Assembly (NCBI RefSeq): GCF_934747485.1
Contig: NZ_CAKVGN010000020.1
Coordinates: 1-42,338, forward strand
DNA from: an uncultured Brachyspira sp.
GTDB taxonomy: Bacteria > Spirochaetota > Brachyspiria > Brachyspirales > Brachyspiraceae
Direction of reading: 5' to 3'
DNA length: 42,338 bases
The position numbers were made by a program, and so were the translations under genes. Shown piece by piece: positions 32,830 through 42,192 of the stretch. Each line of letters starts with the position of its first letter. Position 1 is the stretch's first letter. The notes under the pieces are model-generated. The model was not told where the DNA came from. It saw only the letters and a program-made list of their open reading frames with translations, and made no database searches.

Positions 32830-35493
32830 TTAATTTTTTATATATTTTTTACCTTCATAAAAACAGAGTAATATTGATATTACAGAAAATAAATATGGTC
32901 CATAATAATATATTCCTTCAGCAAAATTAAGTATAAATAAAATACCATGATACATAAGTCCTGTTAAATTTAAATACGCCGTTACAGGATTTTTCTTAAA
33001 TCTTATAAATATAAACAGCATAATTAAAAAATTAACTGTACCATAAAAATAAATAGTTTTACCTCCTATAAATTCATTTTCATATGATACAAATTTATCT
33101 ATAAAATCTTTATGGAATTTACTTCTTTTTACTATATCAAAGTTATAATCTAAAATATCTGAAATAGATATATCTTTTCTGCTATACTGTATATCTTCCT
33201 GCGTATTGATTGGAAAGCTATTTCTAATTGTTAATGTTATAAATGTACGTATTCTTGAATATATAGCAGGGTAAGGATTTTTTTTCATCTTAGCTATTAA
33301 GATTCTTTTATACTCTTCTAAAGGTACTCCTACGCTAAACATATAATTAAAACCTATAGTGTGATAATCTTCATATTTGAAATCTTTTCTTATTCCTTCT
33401 AAAACACTTATATTTGTATTTACTGGATAAGGTTCATTAAATTTTAATATTTTTTTCTCTTCATCTGTAAATGTATCTTCTTTATAGAATTCTGGCAATG
33501 CATATGTTAATAAACATTGTGCGTATATCCGTGCCATTCTGCTTGAACTAGATAAATATGTTTTTTCAAACATAAAAAATACCAAAATTGACACTATTGA
33601 TGAAATGAATATAATAATTAATATATTTCTTATATTTATTTTCTTAAGATAGAAAAATAAAATAGCAGCTATATTAATAAATAATAATGGTATTATATCA
33701 TGTCTATAACTAATACTAATTAATGAGGATATAATTGATAATATAGAATACATTTTTGCATATTTTTGGTCACCATAAAACATTAGAAATACTAATAACA
33801 ATGATAATGTATAAAATATTCCTGTATTAAATGCTCTCCACCATGATGTGTAAAATACTACATTAATATTTGGAAGTAGTAACAAAATAATAGGAATTAA
33901 TATAGATATAGTTTTGTCAAAATTAAGTTTTTTTAATAAATAATAAATTATTAGAGATATACCTGAATATGATATAAAAAATAATAAATTAAAACCATAT
34001 GGTCCGGCTAAGTAATGAGTGAATATAGGCCAGAAATTATCATTAAAAAAACCTTCACCTGCAATATAAATATTTTGAGAATTTATTAATCTTGGTATAT
34101 GTCTAGTAGAGGCTACTTCATAAGAGCCTATAGCTAAAAATAATATCCAGTATAAAAATAAATAGAATATATAAAATAATATATATTCATTCGATAATAT
34201 CTTATTTCTATATTCTTTATTAAATATTATTTTAGATATAAAAATAAATAATAAAAGATATACAAAAGAAACTATAAGCATTATTACTAATTTATGGATA
34301 GGGAAATGGCCGTCTTTTATCGTTCTGAAAAATAAATTATTGAAATTATTAAAAATAGTATCACCATAACCTTCTCCTGATACTATATAAGGGGATAGTT
34401 CTTTAGGCTGATAATATTCATCAGTATATAAGAATAAAGAATATTTTATATTATAATTAGTACTTTCTACTTTCCAACCTTTTATATATTGATGAAATCC
34501 TGGTGTATAAATAGCTGAAGATACATAAATATTTAATTCATTGCTATTATGAGATATAATCATAGTTTCATTTGAATGAAGATTATAATTAGTAATCATT
34601 GTCTCTTGATCATAAAAATGCAAATCTATATTATTATTTTTTATAACATAATATTCTTTTCTTCTATAATTATCCAATGAAAAGTCATTTGTACTTTTTA
34701 CTTTAAGTTCATGTATATTTGTAAACTTAAGTGTTTGTACAATATTATTACTGAAACTTAACTTTTGTATATCATTAAAACCATATTTAGTTTTCCAGCT
34801 TATAGAGTCAACACTAGAGCTGGAAACATTATCAGAAATCACGACTACATTAAAAGATAATGATTGTGGATTAAATGATGAAATAAATAGGAAAATTATA
34901 ATAAAAACAATTAGATATAATATATATTTATTATATCTTATTATAATGATCATTTTTATTATATTAGCAATATAGTTAATGAATATTAATATTTGTTTTC
35001 TAAAAGAAAATAATATAACAGATATTATAAAAAACAATAATATATAGAAATAAATAGGTACTTTTACTTTTAAGCTATAGTAAATATCTATTTTATCATT
35101 AGATATCATATGATTATTTTTAATAATTCCAAAGGGACTTCCATTTTCATAGAATTCCGTATGATTTATATAATCAGGTAAACTATTTGTATTTAGATAA
35201 ACATTGTATATATCACTATTTCTAAAAATCTTACTATAATATCTTATTTTAAAATTATATATATAATTAGTAATATTTTTATTAGTTTCTATAAAAGAAA
35301 TTAGATCATTATAATTTGTAATAGATAACTTTATATTATCCAATTGATTAATACTCAATGTTTTGTCTACATCTATATTTATATCAGTTAAATATCCTAA
35401 TCTGCTAATTCCACCTAATATTGATAAAATAATAGATAATGTTAATGTTGCGATAACTACAATTAATATTTTTAATATTGTATTCTTTTTCAT
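32830..35493 (-). CDS. Large polytopic membrane protein, possibly GT-C glycosyltransferase
   Basis: An 887-residue protein. A first membrane segment (residues about 7-30) and a second near 150 bracket a polar domain, a third lies near 190-205, and a further polar domain of about 190 residues precedes about ten segments from residue 400 to the end. The overall plan, with large extracytoplasmic parts and many membrane helices, resembles GT-C transferases or polymerases that use lipid-linked sugars, but I recognise no diagnostic DD/DE motif. AAGGT lies 6 nt before the ATG. It may act in polymerising or decorating the glycan outside the membrane. Confidence 0.6.
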   Translation of the reverse strand: MKKNTILKILIVVIATLTLSIILSILGGISRLGYLTDINIDVDKTLSINQLDNIKLSITNYNDLISFIETNKNITNYIYNFKIRYYSKIFRNSDIYNVYLNTNSLPDYINHTEFYENGSPFGIIKNNHMISNDKIDIYYSLKVKVPIYFYILLFFIISVILFSFRKQILIFINYIANIIKMIIIIRYNKYILYLIVFIIIFLFISSFNPQSLSFNVVVISDNVSSSSVDSISWKTKYGFNDIQKLSFSNNIVQTLKFTNIHELKVKSTNDFSLDNYRRKEYYVIKNNNIDLHFYDQETMITNYNLHSNETMIISHNSNELNIYVSSAIYTPGFHQYIKGWKVESTNYNIKYSLFLYTDEYYQPKELSPYIVSGEGYGDTIFNNFNNLFFRTIKDGHFPIHKLVIMLIVSFVYLLLFIFISKIIFNKEYRNKILSNEYILFYIFYLFLYWILFLAIGSYEVASTRHIPRLINSQNIYIAGEGFFNDNFWPIFTHYLAGPYGFNLLFFISYSGISLIIYYLLKKLNFDKTISILIPIILLLLPNINVVFYTSWWRAFNTGIFYTLSLLLVFLMFYGDQKYAKMYSILSIISSLISISYRHDIIPLLFINIAAILFFYLKKINIRNILIIIFISSIVSILVFFMFEKTYLSSSSRMARIYAQCLLTYALPEFYKEDTFTDEEKKILKFNEPYPVNTNISVLEGIRKDFKYEDYHTIGFNYMFSVGVPLEEYKRILIAKMKKNPYPAIYSRIRTFITLTIRNSFPINTQEDIQYSRKDISISDILDYNFDIVKRSKFHKDFIDKFVSYENEFIGGKTIYFYGTVNFLIMLFIFIRFKKNPVTAYLNLTGLMYHGILFILNFAEGIYYYGPYLFSVISILLCFYEGKKYIKN

Positions 35494-35505
35494 AAATAAA
35501 CCTTA

Positions 35506-37386
35506 TCAATTTTTTTTATTAGACTTAATTGATATTTTTAACCCTAATATATATATAACAATAAATTTATCTGATTTTTCTAAAGCAAAAAGATTTATGT
35601 TAAAAATAGTTAAGAATCTAATATAAAAATTAGTATTTTGTTTTTTTCTAGTATTAGTATATTCTATATTTGCATATCTATCAAATAAAGACATCGTTTT
35701 TGATATAGTATTTTTGTCTAAAACAAGATATTCATTTAATATATTAGGAAGCTTTATATTATTACCCCATTCTATATTAAAAGAATCATCACTTAATGGA
35801 TATGTAATTTCATTAGAATAAAAATCATATTTTTTAAAATATAGTTTATCATCAGTTTCTATAAAATCTATGGCTACAAAATATGGAAAATCTTTTGATA
35901 ATATTTTTGATAATTCTATCATTTTATCTAAAAATTTAGGTTTATTTATATTACTATACTGTTCAAATTCTTGTTTGACATTTAATAAATTCCATTCTAA
36001 ATCATAAAAATTTGCAAAATAATTATTGTTTTCAAAATAAGTAACTTTAATAACTTTTGGTTCAGAATTAAAACATAAAACTTTATATTTAAAATTATTA
36101 GTATATATATTCTTATATACTAATACTCTAGCTTTTATATATTTATAGCACCATTCTAAATTTCTCAAAAATTGATTATTAGAAAAATCAATAAAACTAA
36201 ATGCATTTTGACGTATTTTATCATTAGTATATTTTTGAAAATCATCTATTAAATAATAATTTTCATTAATTGTTCCCATCATTATAATACTATCTTGAAA
36301 ATCTTTAATATTTAAATTTGAAACTATTTCAGCATAATTATTATATACACCAAACAACGGTATTAAATACTGTTCCCCTATTTTTTCTTTTATATACTCT
36401 CTAACTTCATATTTATCAGAACATTTTATCATTAATGGATCATTATAATATATTTTTATCCAATTTAGTTTTTCTATGAATGTTTTTTTACCAAAAATAT
36501 CTATATGATTATTATAGTTATTAATATAATAATTAGTTATTTTTGATTCTTTTTCAGTTAGATATTGCCTAATCCAAGGATAATTTATATTAATATTTAA
36601 GTCATCTTTATTAATTACTCTATCAATATGTTTTATCATATTATCAAAACACTCTTTAGGTATTATATGTTCTAATTCTAGATAATCATTTAAATTCTCA
36701 ATAAAATAATAATTTTTAGTAAAAATAGCACGTCTTACAAAAGGATATCCTTTTTTAACCATTTCTACAAAAGCAGGTCTTACTGGTTCATATCTATCGT
36801 ATATTTCAATATTATTTTCATCATCAAAAAAACCTTCTAATTTATATCCCATATTTAGTATAAGTTTAGAAATACCGTATTCATATTTTTCAACTTCAAT
36901 ATCTTTATTATAAATATCTTTAATAGAATCAAAAAAATCAACAAATTCTTTAGATGTAAAAATACTTTTTGGTATTGCAATGAAAGTACTTTGTATATGA
37001 AAATTTGTTGTATTATATCCAGATAATGTAAATCCATATGCAATATTTTCTTTTTTTTCTTGTTTTAATATAAATGGTTCTATATCAAAAAAAGGACCGT
37101 ATATTGAATCATTTATAATAAATAGCCAGTCATAGTTTTCAATTAGATTATTATCATAAGCATATTTATATCCTATTTTTACACTTACAGCACCTGTACC
37201 TCCATGACGTCCTATTATAGATTTTATTACCAAATTATTTACTTTTTGAGACTCAATTTCAGGTAAATTATTATCAGATATAAATATTATATCTGATAAT
37301 TTAGACATATACTTTAACCAGTATATTACATAATCATCTATAATATTATCTCTATCATAATGACAAAATATAGTTAATCTTTTCAT
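35506..37386 (-). CDS. RgpF-like plus TupA-like two-domain protein
   Basis: A 626-residue fusion. Residues about 1-270 are RgpF-like (YVIYWLKYMSKLSDIIFISDN, GRHGGTGAVSVKIGYKYAYDNN, INDSIYGPFFDIEPF, RPAFVEMVKKGYPFVRR). Residues about 300-590 are TupA-like (KTFIEKLNWIKIYYNDP, SDKYEVREYIKEKIGEQYLIPLFGVY, VAIDFIETDD). The end (LTIFNINLFALEKSDKF) is the modular tail seen on the TupA-like genes at 22291 and 23431. The gene overlaps the epimerase upstream by ATGA. Both domains probably act on the same growing glycan. Confidence 0.82.
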   Translation of the reverse strand: MKRLTIFCHYDRDNIIDDYVIYWLKYMSKLSDIIFISDNNLPEIESQKVNNLVIKSIIGRHGGTGAVSVKIGYKYAYDNNLIENYDWLFIINDSIYGPFFDIEPFILKQEKKENIAYGFTLSGYNTTNFHIQSTFIAIPKSIFTSKEFVDFFDSIKDIYNKDIEVEKYEYGISKLILNMGYKLEGFFDDENNIEIYDRYEPVRPAFVEMVKKGYPFVRRAIFTKNYYFIENLNDYLELEHIIPKECFDNMIKHIDRVINKDDLNININYPWIRQYLTEKESKITNYYINNYNNHIDIFGKKTFIEKLNWIKIYYNDPLMIKCSDKYEVREYIKEKIGEQYLIPLFGVYNNYAEIVSNLNIKDFQDSIIMMGTINENYYLIDDFQKYTNDKIRQNAFSFIDFSNNQFLRNLEWCYKYIKARVLVYKNIYTNNFKYKVLCFNSEPKVIKVTYFENNNYFANFYDLEWNLLNVKQEFEQYSNINKPKFLDKMIELSKILSKDFPYFVAIDFIETDDKLYFKKYDFYSNEITYPLSDDSFNIEWGNNIKLPNILNEYLVLDKNTISKTMSLFDRYANIEYTNTRKKQNTNFYIRFLTIFNINLFALEKSDKFIVIYILGLKISIKSNKKN

Positions 37387-38333
37387 TTATTTTTATACCA
37401 CTCTATAAATTTTTGTATTCCACTTTCAAAGCTTGTCTTAGGATTATAATTTAATAGTTTTCTTGCTTTATTAATATCAGCTATTGTTTTATTTACGTCT
37501 CCTTTTTGCATATCCATTCTATTTATTATAGCTTTTTTTCCTAAGACACTTTCTATAGTCGATATCATTCTATCCAAATTTATAGGCTCTCCTCCACCTA
37601 AATTAATAATCTCATAAGAGGTCTTATTATATTCTACAGACGATATAATTCCTTGAACAATATCATCTATATATGTATAGTCTCTCATAGTCGTACCATC
37701 TCCAAATACAGGTATTGGTTTATCTTCGAGTATTAATTTTGTAAATTTAGATATTGCTAAATCTGGTCTTTGTCTTTTTCCATATACTGTAAAGAATCTT
37801 AAAGCTACTATGTTTAAATTATAAAGTTTATGATACGTATAACATAATTCTTCACATGCTTTTTTAGTCATAGCATATGGAGAAATAGGTTCACTAACAT
37901 TTAAATTTTCAGAAAAAATACTTTCATTACTATTCCCATATACACTAGAAGAAGATGCATATACAAGTTTATTTACATTATAGTTCTTCATACACTCTAA
38001 TATATTTAAAGTAGCAACTATATTCTGATCTATATATAATTTAGGATTATCAATAGATGGTCTAACCCCCCCAAATCCTGCTAAATGTACTATACCATCA
38101 ATATTATTTTTTTCAAATATTTGTTTTAATGAAGTAACATCTAATAAATCTATATTATAAAATATAAATTTGGAATTATTTAAATTATGTTTTATATTAT
38201 TTTTCTTTATATTTGGATCATAAAAATCATTATAATTATCAATACCTATAATAGTATTTTTCCCATCTTTTAAAAGTTCATCCAATAAATTGGAACCTAT
38301 AAAACCTGCAACACCTGTTATCAAAATTTTCAT
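37383..38333 (-). CDS. NAD-dependent nucleotide-sugar epimerase (UDP-glucuronate epimerase-like)
   Basis: A 316-residue SDR with ILITGVAGFIGSNLLDELL, IVHLAGFGGVRPSI, YASSSSVYGNS, PYAMTKKACEE and RFFTVYGKRQRPD, all typical of UDP-glucuronate/UDP-glucose 4-epimerases. The ATG at 38333 is preferred (AAAGGG 8 nt upstream) over an in-frame GTG at 38342. A G7 run (38066-38072) encodes Gly-Gly of the conserved GGVRPS motif. It may be a low-rate mutable site, but the motif itself explains it. Confidence 0.88.
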   Translation of the reverse strand: MKILITGVAGFIGSNLLDELLKDGKNTIIGIDNYNDFYDPNIKKNNIKHNLNNSKFIFYNIDLLDVTSLKQIFEKNNIDGIVHLAGFGGVRPSIDNPKLYIDQNIVATLNILECMKNYNVNKLVYASSSSVYGNSNESIFSENLNVSEPISPYAMTKKACEELCYTYHKLYNLNIVALRFFTVYGKRQRPDLAISKFTKLILEDKPIPVFGDGTTMRDYTYIDDIVQGIISSVEYNKTSYEIINLGGGEPINLDRMISTIESVLGKKAIINRMDMQKGDVNKTIADINKARKLLNYNPKTSFESGIQKFIEWYKNK

Positions 38334-38347
38334 ATTATTCACCCTTT

Positions 38348-40207
38348 TTATTTTTTATGATTAAAGAATTCAAAATTATCAGGATCATATCTAATTGGTC
38401 TATGCGTTAAATATGGCATATTATAATTATGTTTCCATAATACATAAAATAAACTTAATTGATCTCTTTTAGAATAATTTTCAATCCAATACCACCAATC
38501 TTTCATTAAAGAAATTACTTCTTCATCTTTATGTTTTCTATAAATACAGTTATTTTCAGTAAGTCCGTAATATATAGGAAACCCATCTTTTTTATAGATG
38601 GATTTTTGTTCATCCAATACACTCTGTTTATCTTTTTTAAAGTGAGTAACAGCATCAAATTCTTGATAGATACAGCATCTATTACCATGTATAGGAATAG
38701 AAATTTTAGCATTTTCTTTTTGAATAACATTTTCTACACATTTAAATAAATAATTTGACTTTATATTAATGTTACTATCTATATAAATACTTTCTTCATA
38801 ATCAGGAAATAAAATATCTGGATGTAATTTATGCCATCTATTATTTCTAATTCCATCTAACTTAGAAAATTCTAGTGGTCTTATAATCCAATTTCCATAT
38901 ACCTTATTTGATATCAAATTTTCATTATCCGTAAAACAAATATAATCCCAATTATCATCTATATAACTAAATAATAACAAGTCATCATATCCATTTGTAA
39001 TACATGTATAAACTACTTTATTATTTTTCTTCTTATTACTGTTTCTAATTTCTAAAATATTTTTTTTAATACAAAAAATATCATTCTTTATATTAGTATA
39101 ATCAGTATTTGTATAAAACGTATTTGTTTGTGAATTTAGTTTCAAATTAGTTTTTATACTTAATTTTATACCGAAAAATTTAATAATATAATATACATCA
39201 AATTTTTCTAATGAAAATAATGAAAAATTAGATATATCTAAAATAGAAAAATAAATTTTATTATCATTTGAAATTATATATGGATTAATATTATATTTAT
39301 ATTTATTTTTAAATGAAAATTTAAAAATAAGTAATGATACTATAAAATAATTAAAATTGACTTTTATAGAGAAAATAGATTTATTAAATATAGTAAAAAT
39401 AGACAAATATTTGCGATTTTTAAATGTTATAAATTTATTGTAAGGTTCTTTTTTATAGAAATTTTCAAATAAACTAACATCATAATGTTTATCTATTAAA
39501 TTCAACATTTTAATAAATTTTTTGAATGGAATATTATTTATATATTTGTAAAAGAAAGGATATCCATTTGTTAATAAATTAAAAAAATTATCAAAATTTA
39601 AATCATAAGATCCTTCAAATATCCCAGATAAAATAAAATCATGCTCTTTAAATAACTTACTTAATCCATATTCATAATGTAATATTATTCCATTTTCAGG
39701 AAGTTCTCTTATTCTTAAAAAGAAAGTATTAAACCATTCAGTTAAAAAAGCTTCTTTTGGAACAAGAATAAAATGCGTTTTAAGATGTTCTGGAATTATC
39801 TCTAAACCAGGTATGTTGGAAATGGGATTTTTCATTTCTATATTTTTAAAAATACCATATATAACATTTTTTTTATATTCAATTTTATCTAAAATAGTTT
39901 CTAATGGATATATAGGACCAAAATGCGAGTCATTCGCAAATATTAAATAATCATAATTTTTTAGAATATTTTTCTCTTCAGCATAAAAATAACCTCTTTT
40001 ATATGATCCAAAATAATATTCATTATGTTGTTTATTAATGATATGAACACAATAACCAGAAATTTTTTCCAATTCAGTGTCTAATATATCATCATCTGAT
40101 ATGTAAATAATATCAGATGATTTTTTCAATTCTTTTATATAATATACAACATAGTCATCTATTATATTATTTTCATTATGCCCAGCAAATATTACTAATT
40201 TTTTCAT
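38348..40207 (-). CDS. RgpF-like plus DUF616-like multidomain transferase
   Basis: A 619-residue protein. The first ~270 residues are RgpF-like (VVYYIKELKKSSDIIYISDD, NKQHNEYYFGSYKRGY, ANDSHFGPIYPLE). The middle holds a copy of the modular tail (FSLFSLEKFDVYYIIKFFGIKLSIK near 340). From about 395 to the end is a domain like DUF616/TOD1 glycosyltransferases: VVYTCITNGYDD, DNWDYICFTDN, RPLEFSKLDGIRNNRWHKLHP, SIYIDSNINI (DxD-like), IPIHGNRCCIYQEFDAV and RDQLSLFYVLWKH. It probably adds two sugars, or one sugar plus a modification. Confidence 0.8.
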   Translation of the reverse strand: MKKLVIFAGHNENNIIDDYVVYYIKELKKSSDIIYISDDDILDTELEKISGYCVHIINKQHNEYYFGSYKRGYFYAEEKNILKNYDYLIFANDSHFGPIYPLETILDKIEYKKNVIYGIFKNIEMKNPISNIPGLEIIPEHLKTHFILVPKEAFLTEWFNTFFLRIRELPENGIILHYEYGLSKLFKEHDFILSGIFEGSYDLNFDNFFNLLTNGYPFFYKYINNIPFKKFIKMLNLIDKHYDVSLFENFYKKEPYNKFITFKNRKYLSIFTIFNKSIFSIKVNFNYFIVSLLIFKFSFKNKYKYNINPYIISNDNKIYFSILDISNFSLFSLEKFDVYYIIKFFGIKLSIKTNLKLNSQTNTFYTNTDYTNIKNDIFCIKKNILEIRNSNKKKNNKVVYTCITNGYDDLLLFSYIDDNWDYICFTDNENLISNKVYGNWIIRPLEFSKLDGIRNNRWHKLHPDILFPDYEESIYIDSNINIKSNYLFKCVENVIQKENAKISIPIHGNRCCIYQEFDAVTHFKKDKQSVLDEQKSIYKKDGFPIYYGLTENNCIYRKHKDEEVISLMKDWWYWIENYSKRDQLSLFYVLWKHNYNMPYLTHRPIRYDPDNFEFFNHKK

Positions 40208-40253
40208 CTATATATTAACCTTGCATTTTATTTTTTAATAAAATAGTACATTT

Positions 40254-40589
40254 TTATATTTTTATATTATCAAAATTATTCCTAATTTTATATCTAATAT
40301 AATTCCTTAATTTTTTTAATGGTATAAACCAAACCATTTTATTTATTAAATATTGAATCTTTTCATTTAAAATTTGAATTTCAGTTTTTAAACTATAATT
40401 TAAATAATTTAAATTATCAATTTGCTTATTTAAATTATTAATTTGTTCATTTAAACTTTTTATATTATTCATTGATTCAAGTAACGACATATCATATTTA
40501 ATTAAAGTTTTTAAGTATATATCATTATCAAGAGATAAAAATTCATTAACTGTTTCTTTTAAGATTGCCAAATTTAATGTCATACTCAT
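40254..40589 (-). CDS. Coiled-coil C-terminal part of a frameshifted transferase
   Basis: A 111-residue frame overlapping the end of the upstream gene by 44 bp. Its first residues (LAILKETVNEFLSLDND) match, in the shifted frame, what should follow DIKFGN in the TupA-like domain upstream. The rest is heptad-rich (SLNEQINNLNKQIDNLN, LKTEIQILNEKIQYL), ending in NKMVWFIPLKKLRNYI, a motif shared with the methyltransferase at 18283. Most likely it is the natural C-terminus of the upstream protein, split by a single-base indel in an A4 run. Separate translation from the internal ATG is possible. Confidence 0.55.
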   Translation of the reverse strand: MSMTLNLAILKETVNEFLSLDNDIYLKTLIKYDMSLLESMNNIKSLNEQINNLNKQIDNLNYLNYSLKTEIQILNEKIQYLINKMVWFIPLKKLRNYIRYKIRNNFDNIKI

Positions 40590-42192
40590 TATTAAATATA
40601 GGATGAATTAGTTCATCAGAATAAAAATCAAATTTATCAAAATAAAAATTACTTTCATTTCCTATAAAATCAATTGATACAAATGTATTTATATCATTAG
40701 ATAGTTTAGTTGCAATTTCTAACATATCATTAACATAATTTGGTATTTTTAAATCAAAATTAATATTTTCTCTATAAACCAATAACAAATTCAAATTAAT
40801 ATCATAAAAATTACTATAGATTTTTCCATCTTTTTGTATTATAGATTTTATAAATTTCTCTCCATTTTCAAAACATAATATTTTATATAAAACACCTGTA
40901 TTATATATGTTATATTTATCTTCATAAATAAACAATCTAGGTTGTATATATTTAAATTGCCATTCAAAATCATCAAAATATTTATTATTAAAACTGTTTA
41001 ACAAATTAAATATGTCATACTTAATTTTATTTTCATCATAATTAGACGATTTATCTAAAAATATTTTTTTATTACTAATTGAAGAACAAAATAATGATTT
41101 ATCAGGAAGTTTATTTAAATCTAAGTTAAATGATACAGATACTGCATCATTATAAATTTCAACCATAGGTAATAATATATTATATTCTACTTTTTCTTTT
41201 ATATATTCAATAGCAAAATATCTATCTGAAAATTCTTTTATAAATTTAGGATGATAATTTAATTTAAGCCAAGTTAATTTTTCTATAAATGTTTTTATTT
41301 CAAGAAATTCAATACTATAATTATATTCTTCTCTGTACTTTTTATCTATCAAGTATTGTTTATATGTAATATTTCTTCTAATCTCTGGATATTCTAAATT
41401 TATATAAAAATCTTCTTTTGAAACAACCCTATCTAAATTTTTTTGCATGTTATTAAAACATTCTATTGGAATTATATCTTTCAATTCTAAATAATCTTTT
41501 AAATTTTCGATAAAAAAATAATTTTTCGTAAAGATTGTTCTTCTAATAAAAGGATAACCCTTTTTGATCATCTCTATAAAAGCAGGTCTTACAGGTTCAT
41601 ATCTTGTATATAACGGATCTATATCCTCAAACATACCTTCAAGTTTAAAACCTAATTTTCTTAATAATTTAGAAAAAGCTATTTCATAATTAAACACAGC
41701 ATCATCTTTATTTTTAGTTTTTTCATAATCAAAATTCAATAAAAAATCGCTAAATTCCTTTGACATAAAAGCTTTTTTTGGTAAAGAAACAAATGTACCT
41801 TGTATATGTTCATTTTCAGTATTTACCATAGCTTTAGTAAACCCATAGCATATACATTTACTTTCTTGCTTTTCAATATATGACTTTATATCAAAAAAAG
41901 GTCCGTATATGGAATCTAATATAATAATAATCCAATCATAATTTTCAAGTAAATTATTTTCATAAGCATATTTATAACCTATTATTGTACTAACTTCTCC
42001 AAAATATCTATGTTCACCCATTATATATTTAACAATTAAGTTTTTTATTTTTTCTATTTCTGTATTAGATAAATTATTATTTGATACAAAAATTATATCA
42101 GATAGTTTATTCATGTATTTGAGCCAATATACTACATAATCATCAATTATATTATCTTTATCATGATGGATGAATAAAGTTAAACGTTTCAT
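40546..42192 (-). CDS. RgpF-like plus TupA-like protein, truncated by frameshift
   Basis: A 548-residue fusion resembling 35506-37386. Residues about 1-270 are RgpF-like (VVYWLKYMNKLSDIIFVSNN, IILDSIYGPFFDIKSYIEKQ, RPAFIEMIKKGYPFIRR). Residues about 300-545 are TupA-like but divergent (KTFIEKLTWLKLNYHPK, VSIDFIGNES). It ends abruptly at GNLKRNS where the relatives continue for 60-100 residues. Removing one A from the run at 40557-40560 would join it to 40254-40589. It is the first gene of the right-hand operon, with its own promoter and AGGA 6 nt before the ATG. Confidence 0.78.
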   Translation of the reverse strand: MKRLTLFIHHDKDNIIDDYVVYWLKYMNKLSDIIFVSNNNLSNTEIEKIKNLIVKYIMGEHRYFGEVSTIIGYKYAYENNLLENYDWIIIILDSIYGPFFDIKSYIEKQESKCICYGFTKAMVNTENEHIQGTFVSLPKKAFMSKEFSDFLLNFDYEKTKNKDDAVFNYEIAFSKLLRKLGFKLEGMFEDIDPLYTRYEPVRPAFIEMIKKGYPFIRRTIFTKNYFFIENLKDYLELKDIIPIECFNNMQKNLDRVVSKEDFYINLEYPEIRRNITYKQYLIDKKYREEYNYSIEFLEIKTFIEKLTWLKLNYHPKFIKEFSDRYFAIEYIKEKVEYNILLPMVEIYNDAVSVSFNLDLNKLPDKSLFCSSISNKKIFLDKSSNYDENKIKYDIFNLLNSFNNKYFDDFEWQFKYIQPRLFIYEDKYNIYNTGVLYKILCFENGEKFIKSIIQKDGKIYSNFYDINLNLLLVYRENINFDLKIPNYVNDMLEIATKLSNDINTFVSIDFIGNESNFYFDKFDFYSDELIHPIFNNEYDIKFGNLKRNS

